DNA of 6,248 nucleotides from Candidatus Acetothermia bacterium. GTDB lineage: Bacteria > Bipolaricaulota > Bipolaricaulia > RBG-16-55-9 > DRXL01. The stretch is from assembly GCA_028275205.1 (NCBI GenBank), contig JAPWVB010000067.1, forward strand, positions 1-6,248. Direction: 5' to 3'. The position numbers and the translations under genes are program-made. A model generated the notes under the pieces. The model had not been told where the DNA came from. It was given only the letters and a program-made list of their open reading frames with translations, and made no database searches. Within the stretch, counting starts at the first letter, position 1. Every line of letters starts with the position of its first letter. This document shows, piece by piece, positions 1-6,197 of the stretch.

Positions 1-123
1 AATGGGCAGCCTGCGCCCATGCAAAGCGAGCGTCTGGGGCGGTTCATTGAACCGGAGCGCGACCCTATTGTCGTGAAGACGCTCACGGTCATGGCCTCGA
101 GTCAAGAGAGCGGTGGGGGCTAA
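1..123 (+). CDS. Probable ubiquitin-like modifier, C-terminal fragment (5' end outside window)
   Basis: The frame is open from the first base to a TAA at 121-123, giving the last 40 residues of a protein. The visible part contains a stretch of alternating hydrophobic residues (DPIVVKTLTVM, fragment residues 21-31), plausible as the last beta strand of a beta-grasp fold. A short polar linker follows, then the C-terminus Ser-Gly-Gly-Gly. A terminal di-glycine after a flexible tail is the hallmark of modifiers that E1-like enzymes adenylate. Directly downstream lie E2-like, JAB and E1-like genes, in the order where a Ubl gene is expected first. The next gene starts 6 nt after the stop, and the Gly codons themselves supply a purine-rich stretch for its ribosome binding. 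The beta-grasp domain lies outside the window, so the assignment rests on the tail and context. An internal ATG at 19 would give only 34 residues and is an unlikely start. Confidence 0.6.
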   Translation, partial: NGQPAPMQSERLGRFIEPERDPIVVKTLTVMASSQESGGG

Positions 124-128
124 AGAGG
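112..128 (+). promoter_or_regulatory. Ribosome binding region of the E2-like gene, overlapping the modifier's Gly codons
   Basis: GGTGGGGG (112-119) lies about 10 nt before the ATG at 130 and is made of the Gly-Gly-Gly codons of the preceding gene. A second purine run, AAAGAGG (122-128), sits only 1 nt from the ATG, too close to act by itself. The arrangement suggests translational coupling of the modifier and E2-like genes. The match to a consensus Shine-Dalgarno is moderate. Confidence 0.4.
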
Positions 129-129
129 C

Positions 130-1332
130 ATGACACAGGTCTCTCTGCCACGGCAGCTCTTCTTCGCTCTTGCTGCAGAGACCCCAGTGGTGGTGCTTGC
201 GGGGCAGGCCTACCTATGCGATGGGGTTGAGCCGTCTGCAGATCGCCTCCTGTTTGACGGCCAGCCCTACGGCTTGGTTCCACTGGCGAGGCTCTCTGAG
301 CTCGAGGAGCTCTATGCGCAGGCATTCGCTGCTGAGCTTCAGCTGTATAGATTTCATTGTCTGCAAGGCGATATAGCGCAGATGCAGCAGCTGTTTGCGG
401 AGGAGCAGGTTGTGCGCTTTCTTCGGACTCGCATGATCCCTCTGGTGCGAGCCATGCGCCGCTGGCGGGGTCTCCCTGAGCAAGAGCCTCTCGTGGCCGA
501 GGCTCCTAATGATGAGATGCCGGAGCCCACAAGCTTGCTGACTGACATGCAGCTGTTGGGCTCCGGTCTCCTCACCATGGTACTCGGGGAGGATGCACTC
601 ATCCTCGACGACAAAGTCTACCACCTCACCATCCATGCGAGGGAGGAGCAGTGTGATCCGTTGATCTATTTTCAAGGGCGTCTCTACTGCTCCTCCCTGT
701 CCTCTTGCCGCTTCCTCTGGGAGGTTGAGGAGCAGTTCAACCAGTTGCTCAGTGCAACATTGCGAGCTGTGACGGAAGCCCAGGCAGTGGCACGCTGCTT
801 CCAAGAGTTGCAGAGGCGTCGTGAGCACCTCTATGCCCTCGGCAGGTACCAAGAGGACGGCTTGCTCTACTTGTATCGCGACGATCATGCCGGCATTGTG
901 CGCTTCGAGGAGAGCTGGTGGGTCTACCTTGAGGTGCCAGAGTTTGTCCTGATGGACTACAATGAACCGGGAGCTTTCTATCATTTTGGCCAGACACGCG
1001 TTGGTGTCCCGCTCTCCTTCAATTGGGGTACGGGGCAAGTGGACTTTCAACCTCCAGCTCAGGTGCTGACGCCAGGCTATGAGCACCCCTACACTGGGGA
1101 TGGCTCCGATCGAACCATCTGCATGGGGTCGTATGACTGGTCATGGCGGAGCGGGCGAAGTGTGGAGGAAGCCATCTATCAATACTTGCTCGATGCTCGG
1201 GTGACCCTCCTCCGCGGCTATCATCCATACAACAGGAACACTCCGCGGCGGAAGCTGGAAGCCATGCCCCACCGGCGCATTAGCTGGGAAAGAGTCCAGC
1301 AGCTTAACCTGCCTGTCACCAACAGCCCGTGA
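130..1332 (+). CDS. E2-like ubiquitin-conjugating protein with duplicated N-terminal region
   Basis: This is a 400-residue soluble protein. The C-terminal part (about 240-375) follows the E2/UBC plan: beta strands (residues 255-310), a proline pair (QPPAQ, 307-311), a His-Pro (319-320), then TICMGS with Cys331. An aromatic SYDWSW segment follows, then an amphipathic helix (SVEEAIYQYLLDARVTLL, 344-361) and a YHPYN turn. In E2 enzymes the equivalents are the HPN flap, the catalytic Cys in G-x-I-C-L, a downstream Trp, a helix and a pN loop. Cys331 is therefore the candidate thioester residue that would accept the modifier from the E1. The flap reads HPYT rather than HPN, so the oxyanion Asn of classical E2s is absent, as in divergent bacterial E2s. 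The N-terminal half holds two similar segments (about 17-89 and 153-228), each a beta-rich stretch followed by a long helix. The length is over twice that of a minimal E2. Its stop overlaps the RBS of the next gene. The E2 call is by motif layout only. Confidence 0.75.
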   Translation: MTQVSLPRQLFFALAAETPVVVLAGQAYLCDGVEPSADRLLFDGQPYGLVPLARLSELEELYAQAFAAELQLYRFHCLQGDIAQMQQLFAEEQVVRFLRTRMIPLVRAMRRWRGLPEQEPLVAEAPNDEMPEPTSLLTDMQLLGSGLLTMVLGEDALILDDKVYHLTIHAREEQCDPLIYFQGRLYCSSLSSCRFLWEVEEQFNQLLSATLRAVTEAQAVARCFQELQRRREHLYALGRYQEDGLLYLYRDDHAGIVRFEESWWVYLEVPEFVLMDYNEPGAFYHFGQTRVGVPLSFNWGTGQVDFQPPAQVLTPGYEHPYTGDGSDRTICMGSYDWSWRSGRSVEEAIYQYLLDARVTLLRGYHPYNRNTPRRKLEAMPHRRISWERVQQLNLPVTNSP

Positions 1333-1338
1333 AGGAGG
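1332..1338 (+). promoter_or_regulatory. Strong Shine-Dalgarno for the JAB gene
   Basis: AAGGAGG lies 7 nt before the ATG at 1346 and overlaps the last base of the upstream stop codon. It fixes the start of the JAB protein and implies coupled translation with the E2-like gene. Confidence 0.8.
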
Positions 1339-1345
1339 TTACACC

Positions 1346-2191
1346 ATGACGTTAGCGGAGTTCATCCGGCGGTCCTCGCTGGCGGATCCTAAAAGCCCCT
1401 TCAAATATCTAACGATCACCGAGCGAGCGCTGCGGAAGGCGCAAGCCTACGCGCGCCTCATCGCTGAAGAGTTCGACGATGCTGAATATTATGGTTATCT
1501 GCTGGGCGACGCCAAAAGTGATCGCCCCATTGTGGACGATGTGCTGTTAGCTCCAGATCAGAAGGTCACGACAGGGTCGTGCACAGTACGCCCGGAGAGT
1601 GTCATCAAAGCGGGCCAGGAGATCGCGCGGCGAGGCAAGAAGTGTTTGGGGTGGGTCCATTCGCATCCCCGCTTCAAGCCTTATCATTCCTACATTGACG
1701 ACCGTAACCATGAAGTAGTGCTCCACCAAGTAGGGCCAGTCAACTTTGTCACACTTGATGCTGAAGAGCTCGTCTTCCCTGGGGAGATACGCACGGAGCT
1801 CAAGGGAGACGTCCTGATCATCTCCGGTGCCAACGCGACGCTCGAGCTTCGAGGCGATGGCCCTCTCGGCCGGATCACTATCTCCCAAGTGAAACTCAAG
1901 GCGGTTCAGTTCGTTAGCTACGCCTACTCGCTCGTGGTCACTGCGGAGAGCTCCGAGACCTACGCCGAGATCATGCTCAAGCGCTGGGGCGGCTGTGCTG
2001 ATGAGGAGACGATGAGCTACGAAGTCAAGCTGAATATTCTCTATGAAGACGCGGATGAACTCCGCAAGGAGATTAAAGAGAAGGTGAGCCGCGAGTACTG
2101 GACTTGGGGGTGGCGTGCCTGGGGTGAAGCCGACGAAGAGGATGAGGAGCTCCTTCCTCGTGAGGGGCAGCAGCACCCTGCAGACTGGTGA
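1346..2191 (+). CDS. JAB/MPN (JAMM) metalloprotease, likely deconjugase or modifier-processing enzyme
   Basis: This is a 281-residue protein whose N-terminal domain (about 20-150) is a JAB/MPN zinc peptidase. The full JAMM motif is visible: Glu47 in EYYGYLLG, then His105-Ser-His107, seven residues, Ser115, two residues and Asp118, which fits H-x-H-x(7)-S-x(2)-D. In this family the two His and the Asp bind zinc and the Glu activates water, so the enzyme should be active. It would cleave isopeptide bonds made by the E1/E2 pair or trim residues after the modifier's Gly-Gly. The region after about 155 is not part of the core fold. It has beta strands, a charged helix with YEDADELRKEIKEKVSREYW (232-251), a Trp-rich patch (WTWGWRAW, 252-259) and an acidic tail (about 261-269). 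I do not recognise this extension, which may bind a partner. The gene lies between the E2-like and E1-like genes, 6 nt before the next start. Confidence 0.95.
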   Translation: MTLAEFIRRSSLADPKSPFKYLTITERALRKAQAYARLIAEEFDDAEYYGYLLGDAKSDRPIVDDVLLAPDQKVTTGSCTVRPESVIKAGQEIARRGKKCLGWVHSHPRFKPYHSYIDDRNHEVVLHQVGPVNFVTLDAEELVFPGEIRTELKGDVLIISGANATLELRGDGPLGRITISQVKLKAVQFVSYAYSLVVTAESSETYAEIMLKRWGGCADEETMSYEVKLNILYEDADELRKEIKEKVSREYWTWGWRAWGEADEEDEELLPREGQQHPADW

Positions 2192-2197
2192 CCAGCG

Positions 2198-3598
2198 ATG
2201 GACCGCTATGATCGGCAGAGGGGAATCCCTGGATGGTCTCAAGAGCGGCTTGCCCAAGCGTTCGTAGTTGTAGTCGGAGCAGATCTACTTGGGCAATTGA
2301 TCGCTCTGGGGCTGGCCTGCCTGGGCGTGGGGCGGATTGGCATTGTAGATTCTGCCTGGACTCAGACAGGCCGCACGCGTGACATGCTCCGCTTGCTTGG
2401 CAGAGGGCAACAGCCGCGTGCACCCCAGCTCACCCAGCTTGTCAAAAAAGTCAATCCGGAAATCCGCGTGTTCGGGCAGAGGGTGAGGCTGCTCTACGAA
2501 GAGTGTTTCCGTCTCCTCCCCACGCCTTCGCTCGTGATTGAGGCTTCAGCTGATCCTATATCAAAATACGCGTGCTTGCGCTACAGCCAGAAATGGTGTG
2601 TCCCTGTGATCTTTGGTGCAGCAAGCCCGACGGAAGGCCGCCTGTCCGTGCACCTCTGGGGGCGCGAACACCCGCTCTCCGAGGAGGAGTACTGCTTGCC
2701 TAGCTTCAGTGGTCAGCAGCAAGATGTGGTAACAGCCATGTTCATAGCTGGGTTGGCACTCGAGGAAGCCCGCAAAATCTTGATGCCTCTTGATGAGCGT
2801 GACCAGCCCATCTCGCAGATGCTCATCTATAACCGTCAGAGCAAGAACAGATTTGATGCCGACAGGGACTACACCGTGACGGGTGGTGCTTACGGAGGGG
2901 ATTGTCTCTTAGTCGGGGCGGGCGCCCTGGGGAATTGGCTTGGTATCGCTTTGGTGCTCAGCGGCGTGCGCCGGCTAACGATCGTTGACTACGACCAGAT
3001 TGAGGGGCACAACCTCAATCGTCAGGTCTTGTTCTACGAGGCTGTGGGGCAGGCTAAGGCCCCAGAGCTCGCCCGCAAGCTCCACAAGCTCAACGCCAGC
3101 GTTGAGTGCGTGGCCCTCGTCGAGCGGGTGAGCGCAGCCTACTTTCAGTCACATCAGCCTGATTTGATCTTCTCGGCGGTGGACAATTTCGCCGCCAGGG
3201 CTTTGCTCTCTCGCATTGCTGTACGCTGTCAGCTTGCTCTCATCGATGGTGGGACCTCGCCGTATGGGGGCCAAGTGATGGTCTATCGTCCTGGGGATAC
3301 CGCTTGTCTCAATTGTCAGGGCAGGATCGAGTACTTGGCTGAGCAGGAGCGGCGAGAAGGGCGCGACCGCCAAAGCTGTGCCCAAGCGCCAGAGCCCAGT
3401 GTGGTCATGCCCAATATGATCATAGCTGCCTTGATGGCAGGGGAGGCAGGCGCTGTGCTCAGGCCCGATGCGTATGGCCCCCCTGTCCGGGGAACCCTGG
3501 GATACAGCGCGAGCCTGCCGAGCCGCCTTGGCCTGCACTCGGTGAAAGAACCTTGCTCGTGCGAAAGGATCTTCGCTGCAGAGGAGGCGACTGTATGA
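2198..3598 (+). CDS. E1-like activating enzyme with tandem ThiF-type adenylation domains
   Basis: This 466-residue E1-like protein should adenylate the modifier's C-terminal Gly with ATP and pass it to the E2-like protein. The first ThiF/Rossmann domain (1 to about 215) begins with RYDRQ (3-7), the Arg-bearing motif at the start of E1-like proteins. Its nucleotide loop is degenerate (GADLLG, 27-32) and it lacks the NLNRQ motif, so it is probably inactive. The second domain (about 230-460) looks active: GAGALG (240-245), Asp264 in TIVDYDQIEG, NLNRQ (272-276), Lys287, and Asp329-Asn330 in SAVDN. A CxxC pair (370, 373) is probably a zinc ligand, and C-terminal Cys453/Cys455 form a CxC in place of the usual second CxxC. 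Cys394 in SCAQAPEP sits where ThiF/MoeB relatives carry the Cys of SCAEAGV, so it is the candidate catalytic Cys. Inactive plus active domains on one chain echo eukaryotic E1s, but there is no separate C-terminal ubiquitin-fold domain. The RBS before 2198 is weak, so reinitiation after the JAB stop is likely. Confidence 0.95.
   Translation: MDRYDRQRGIPGWSQERLAQAFVVVVGADLLGQLIALGLACLGVGRIGIVDSAWTQTGRTRDMLRLLGRGQQPRAPQLTQLVKKVNPEIRVFGQRVRLLYEECFRLLPTPSLVIEASADPISKYACLRYSQKWCVPVIFGAASPTEGRLSVHLWGREHPLSEEEYCLPSFSGQQQDVVTAMFIAGLALEEARKILMPLDERDQPISQMLIYNRQSKNRFDADRDYTVTGGAYGGDCLLVGAGALGNWLGIALVLSGVRRLTIVDYDQIEGHNLNRQVLFYEAVGQAKAPELARKLHKLNASVECVALVERVSAAYFQSHQPDLIFSAVDNFAARALLSRIAVRCQLALIDGGTSPYGGQVMVYRPGDTACLNCQGRIEYLAEQERREGRDRQSCAQAPEPSVVMPNMIIAALMAGEAGAVLRPDAYGPPVRGTLGYSASLPSRLGLHSVKEPCSCERIFAAEEATV
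3581..3587 (+). promoter_or_regulatory. Shine-Dalgarno deciding the start of the helical protein
   Basis: GAGGAGG lies 7 nt before the ATG at 3595. That ATG overlaps the E1 stop as ATGA. This favours 3595 over a TTG at 3553 that would lie inside the E1 gene. Confidence 0.8.
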
Positions 3599-4191
3599 GC
3601 CCATTCGAACAAGCTGAACAGATTGTCGCCCAGGCCACGTACTCCCCGCTCGATGTGACACGAGAGCCCTGGAAGCGCATCAACCCAAAGTTCTCGATGA
3701 TCGCGCGGACGTTCATCAGTTGGCTGCGCAATGAGACAGTACTGTCTCGACTGGAGCACGCTCAGACCATTGATGATCTGAAGGCCCTACTCGTCGTGGA
3801 TGAGTACCTGGCGCGGGTGAGGCAGCTGGAGCACCGGCGGCAGATCCAGGAGCTCGTAGCGAACACCCAGGTGCCCTTAGATCTCATCGAGGTCTACGTG
3901 GCGCTGACGTATCTGCAGGAAGCGCTCTTAGTAGCCGATGAGATCCCTGTAGCAGAGCGGGTAGAACATGAGCTTGATCGCGTTGTCTACACGGCGGAGG
4001 CTGCGGCGCGCCAGCTGGGATGGGATACTGAAGAGCTGTATGAAGCGATCGCACGGGATGACGTCCGCGCCGAGCTGTGCATCCGGCTTGGAGAGCTCCT
4101 GCGCGTCCGCCGGCAAGCGGATGCCATCCGATACCCGAGTGGAAGCCCTGCGCCATCTGATGATGATCCCAGCGCTGAGCCTACACCGTAA
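3595..4191 (+). CDS. Hypothetical helical protein coupled to the E1 gene
   Basis: This is a 198-residue soluble protein of no family I recognise. It has no signal peptide or membrane segment. It is predominantly helical by eye, with segments near 36-49, 59-90 (rich in Leu, Glu and Arg; a coiled-coil candidate), 95-114, 117-141 and 145-177. The C-terminal 20 residues are disordered in appearance, rich in Pro, Ser and Asp. There is one cysteine (162), so it is not a zinc-binding RING-type E3 and has no obvious E2-like active site. The start overlaps the E1 stop in an ATGA arrangement with a good RBS, the tightest coupling in the window. A stoichiometric partner or adaptor of the E1/E2 machinery is plausible, but nothing in the sequence shows it. 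Confidence 0.88.
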   Translation: MSPFEQAEQIVAQATYSPLDVTREPWKRINPKFSMIARTFISWLRNETVLSRLEHAQTIDDLKALLVVDEYLARVRQLEHRRQIQELVANTQVPLDLIEVYVALTYLQEALLVADEIPVAERVEHELDRVVYTAEAAARQLGWDTEELYEAIARDDVRAELCIRLGELLRVRRQADAIRYPSGSPAPSDDDPSAEPTP

Positions 4192-5011
4192 TGGGGCGAG
4201 CCCTGCGATCGTGGAGACTTCGCTTCCTGACTGGGCTCTGGGGTGCTCGAGCTGGCGCGAGCGCGTCGCTCGGTTCTTCCTTGAGACACTTGAGCTCACC
4301 CTCAAGAGCATCGGGGTCACGGGGACACTCGTGCTTGGCACTTTCGTCGCTGTTGGAGCGGTTTGCTTGAGCTTGTTAGGAGCAAATATGCTGGTCGGCT
4401 ATGAATTCAGCGAGAACATTTTCTCGTTCTTGTGGGGGTATCACAGCCAGGACTGGGTTTGGAGGTATGGTAGCGCGGGACGCCTCCTGGCTGGATACTT
4501 CGGTTTGCTGCTCGGGGCAATAATCCTCTATGTGAGCCCGTATCTTTTGTGGGGGCTGCCCCTCGCTGGCGCTGTAGAAATCTTTCACTGGCTGGATCGG
4601 CCCTCCCGTCGGCGCAGGATGCGCGAAGGGATGTGGTCTGGGCCCTTGGTGGACGATCCGGCGTCCCTGGGGAAACTGAAGATTGAGTTCTCAAACAGAC
4701 CCCCCTTGGGCAGCCCCCAGATGCGCTCCAGGTTCGCAAAGATCGTGCAAGCTTCGGCTGTTGTCCTGACTGCCGCCGCGTATTTTCTCTTAGTAATCGT
4801 GTTGAAGGACCTCATCTTAGCGGTGCCGTTGGTCGTCTGGATTTTGCTCTTAACCTTTGGGTTTTCTGTTGTGGCTATAGGTGTCCTTGGTCTCGTGGTG
4901 GGATTTGTCTTGAACTGCATCGTGCCCGTTCTATTCGTGTACCAACTGCTTGATGGCAAGAGGCCCGTCCGGGCACTCCAGTCCGCCTTTCGTGGCAGTG
5001 GCAGAAGATAA
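4160..5011 (+). CDS. Hypothetical polytopic membrane protein
   Basis: With the start at 4160 this is a 283-residue protein of unknown family. Hydrophobic segments appear at about 51-75, 107-126, 127-143, 195-214, 219-240 and 241-263, suggesting five or six membrane passes. Between the third and fourth lies a basic, probably cytosolic loop (RPSRRRRMREG, 147-157, then a soluble stretch to about 194), consistent with the positive-inside rule. There is no cleavable signal peptide. The start is uncertain. The frame is open from 3968, but that would overlap the upstream gene by 224 nt with a basic, low-complexity sequence that looks like a shadow. The paired ATGs at 4160/4163 overlap it by 32 nt, and a GTG at 4211 after GGGCGAG is also possible. 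The position between the helical protein and the propeller gene suggests a membrane partner of the conjugation system (inference). Confidence 0.85.
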   Translation: MMIPALSLHRNGASPAIVETSLPDWALGCSSWRERVARFFLETLELTLKSIGVTGTLVLGTFVAVGAVCLSLLGANMLVGYEFSENIFSFLWGYHSQDWVWRYGSAGRLLAGYFGLLLGAIILYVSPYLLWGLPLAGAVEIFHWLDRPSRRRRMREGMWSGPLVDDPASLGKLKIEFSNRPPLGSPQMRSRFAKIVQASAVVLTAAAYFLLVIVLKDLILAVPLVVWILLLTFGFSVVAIGVLGLVVGFVLNCIVPVLFVYQLLDGKRPVRALQSAFRGSGRR

Positions 5012-5017
5012 AAGGGG
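5011..5017 (+). promoter_or_regulatory. Ribosome binding site of the propeller gene
   Basis: AAAGGGG lies 6 nt before the ATG at 5024 and overlaps the last base of the upstream TAA. It supports this start and co-translation in the operon. Confidence 0.65.
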
Positions 5018-5023
5018 TTTATC

Positions 5024-6118
5024 ATGAACGCACAATTACTGCACCAAGCCGAAGCCAAGCTCAACGAGATCATCGCGAGTTATAGGCTGACACGCTACTT
5101 CGGCACGGAGGAGTTCTCGACGACGTGTGGCCTTGCGCTGGTTGCCGGTTCCGGCCATCACCTGTACATCTACGATTACGGCCGATGGACCCAGCCACGC
5201 AGCGTCCTCCCCTTCCAGGAGGGCCGTACGCCAGATCTGATTTACTCGCTCTGTGCTGTGAAGACCAACGAAGGGCCACGAATCGCCGTTGGCACGCGCT
5301 TGGGTAAGGTCTCCTTAGTAGACCCTGTCGGATATGTGATCTGGCAGATCAAGGCGGCTGATGCCAGCGTCTGGCACGTGACGACCTGTGAGATAGATGG
5401 CCAGCTCTTACTATTTGTCTGCTCGATGGACATGACGGTCAAGATCTATGACCTGCGAGGGCAACTGCGTTGCATTCTGCGGACTCCTGGACGGCTGCTC
5501 TCGATAGACGTCCGCGAGATTGGTGGGCGCATCTTGATAGCCGGGGGTGCGCAGGAACGCAATTTCATCTATCTATGGGACCTTCAGGAGGCTCTTATCA
5601 AGCAGCGGACCACGCCGACATATATTCTCAAGGGTGGGCGCAGGCCGGCCTTCTGCACCAAGCTTGTCGAACTCGCCCTCGAGCCCTGCGTCCTCCACGG
5701 GAGTTGGGACGGTTATTGTTATCTCTATCGCATAGAAGCCTTGCAGCGGCGCGTGCTGAACGCGCCGGAGGTCGTCTTGCGCGCCGATGGGGCTGTTTAT
5801 CCTGTGGTGGCGACAGAGCTCCACGATACCCCGTTCGTAGTAGCTGGGACAGCGCAGGGGAGCGTACAAGCATGGGAGCTGGAGCCTTCCGAGCTCCGGC
5901 CGCGTTCTGAACACGTGCTGGCGTGCGTGAGCTCACGCATCCGGTCTCTGTGTGCAACGAAGGTCTTGGGACAGACGAAGCTCTTTGTGGGAGACTCCGT
6001 GAAACGAATCTATGAGCTTACAGTGGACAGGCTTGAGGAGAATATGAGGCCTGAGGAGGAGCTGCACACTGAAGGTGGAGAGATCGCGGGCATTGCGCTC
6101 ATTTCTGATCCACGCTGA
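5024..6118 (+). CDS. WD40-like seven-bladed beta-propeller protein
   Basis: This is a 364-residue protein with a short N-terminal helix (about 2-20) and then seven repeated beta units of the WD40 type. Each has a hydrophobic strand, a small Gly-rich turn and a second strand ending in an aromatic-Asp-like position: AGSGHHLYIYDY (41-52), VGTRLGKVSLVD (89-100), CSMDMTVKIYDL (133-144), AGGAQERNFIYLWDL (173-187), HGSWDGYCYLYRI (225-237), AGTAQGSVQAWEL (274-286) and VGDSVKRIYELTV (322-334). The final strand (about 352-361) may close the ring. There is no signal peptide, so it is probably cytosolic. WD40 propellers bind proteins or peptides and have no catalysis of their own. Linked to Ubl/E2/E1 genes, a role as substrate receptor or scaffold is attractive, since no RING or HECT-type E3 is visible, but this is inference. 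It is the last complete gene of the run. Confidence 0.9.
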   Translation: MNAQLLHQAEAKLNEIIASYRLTRYFGTEEFSTTCGLALVAGSGHHLYIYDYGRWTQPRSVLPFQEGRTPDLIYSLCAVKTNEGPRIAVGTRLGKVSLVDPVGYVIWQIKAADASVWHVTTCEIDGQLLLFVCSMDMTVKIYDLRGQLRCILRTPGRLLSIDVREIGGRILIAGGAQERNFIYLWDLQEALIKQRTTPTYILKGGRRPAFCTKLVELALEPCVLHGSWDGYCYLYRIEALQRRVLNAPEVVLRADGAVYPVVATELHDTPFVVAGTAQGSVQAWELEPSELRPRSEHVLACVSSRIRSLCATKVLGQTKLFVGDSVKRIYELTVDRLEENMRPEEELHTEGGEIAGIALISDPR

Positions 6119-6122
6119 TTGA

Positions 6123-6197
6123 TCTAGGTTCTGGCCTAGCGAAGTCGTCAAGACGCTTACAGAGGGCTTCTTTTTGCTGCGGAGGCACCTCGTCCAG
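6123..6197 (+). pseudogene. Possible remnant of a second modifier C-terminus
   Basis: A 24-codon open stretch ends in TAG at 6195-6197 and has no start codon near its beginning: an in-frame TGA lies at 6120-6122 and the first TTG is at 6174. It encodes EVVKTLT near its middle and ends QPSGGA-stop. The upstream modifier fragment carries VVKTLT and ends QESGGG-stop. Over VVKTLT the two DNA stretches (70-87 and 6144-6161) differ at three bases, all third codon positions and synonymous. The spacing between motif and tail differs (11 versus 5 residues). This looks like a 5'-truncated copy of the modifier gene, but the match is short and could be chance. The rest of 6119-6248 holds no complete gene. 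A minus-strand frame running in from the right edge to 6099 is possible but unsupported. Confidence 0.3.

Noticed and set aside
214..1086. Long minus-strand open frame (290 codons) opposite the E2-like gene
   Set aside because: It lies entirely within a well-supported + strand gene with its own RBS and E2-like features. The minus translation shows no recognisable motif and looks like a GC-driven shadow.
1547..2257. Minus-strand open frame of 236 codons opposite the JAB gene
   Set aside because: The + strand frame carries an exact JAMM motif, and the antisense frame has no domain signature.
3968..4159. N-terminal extension of the membrane protein from an upstream ATG
   Set aside because: It would overlap the helical protein gene by over 200 nt and encode a basic, Ser/Arg-rich sequence typical of an out-of-frame reading.
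6124..6175. Intrinsic terminator after the propeller gene
   Set aside because: There is a perfect but short stem (CTAGG/CCTAG, 6124-6139) with no T-run behind it. The T-run at 6171-6175 is preceded only by a weak 4-bp pairing (GAAG/CTTC) with a long loop.
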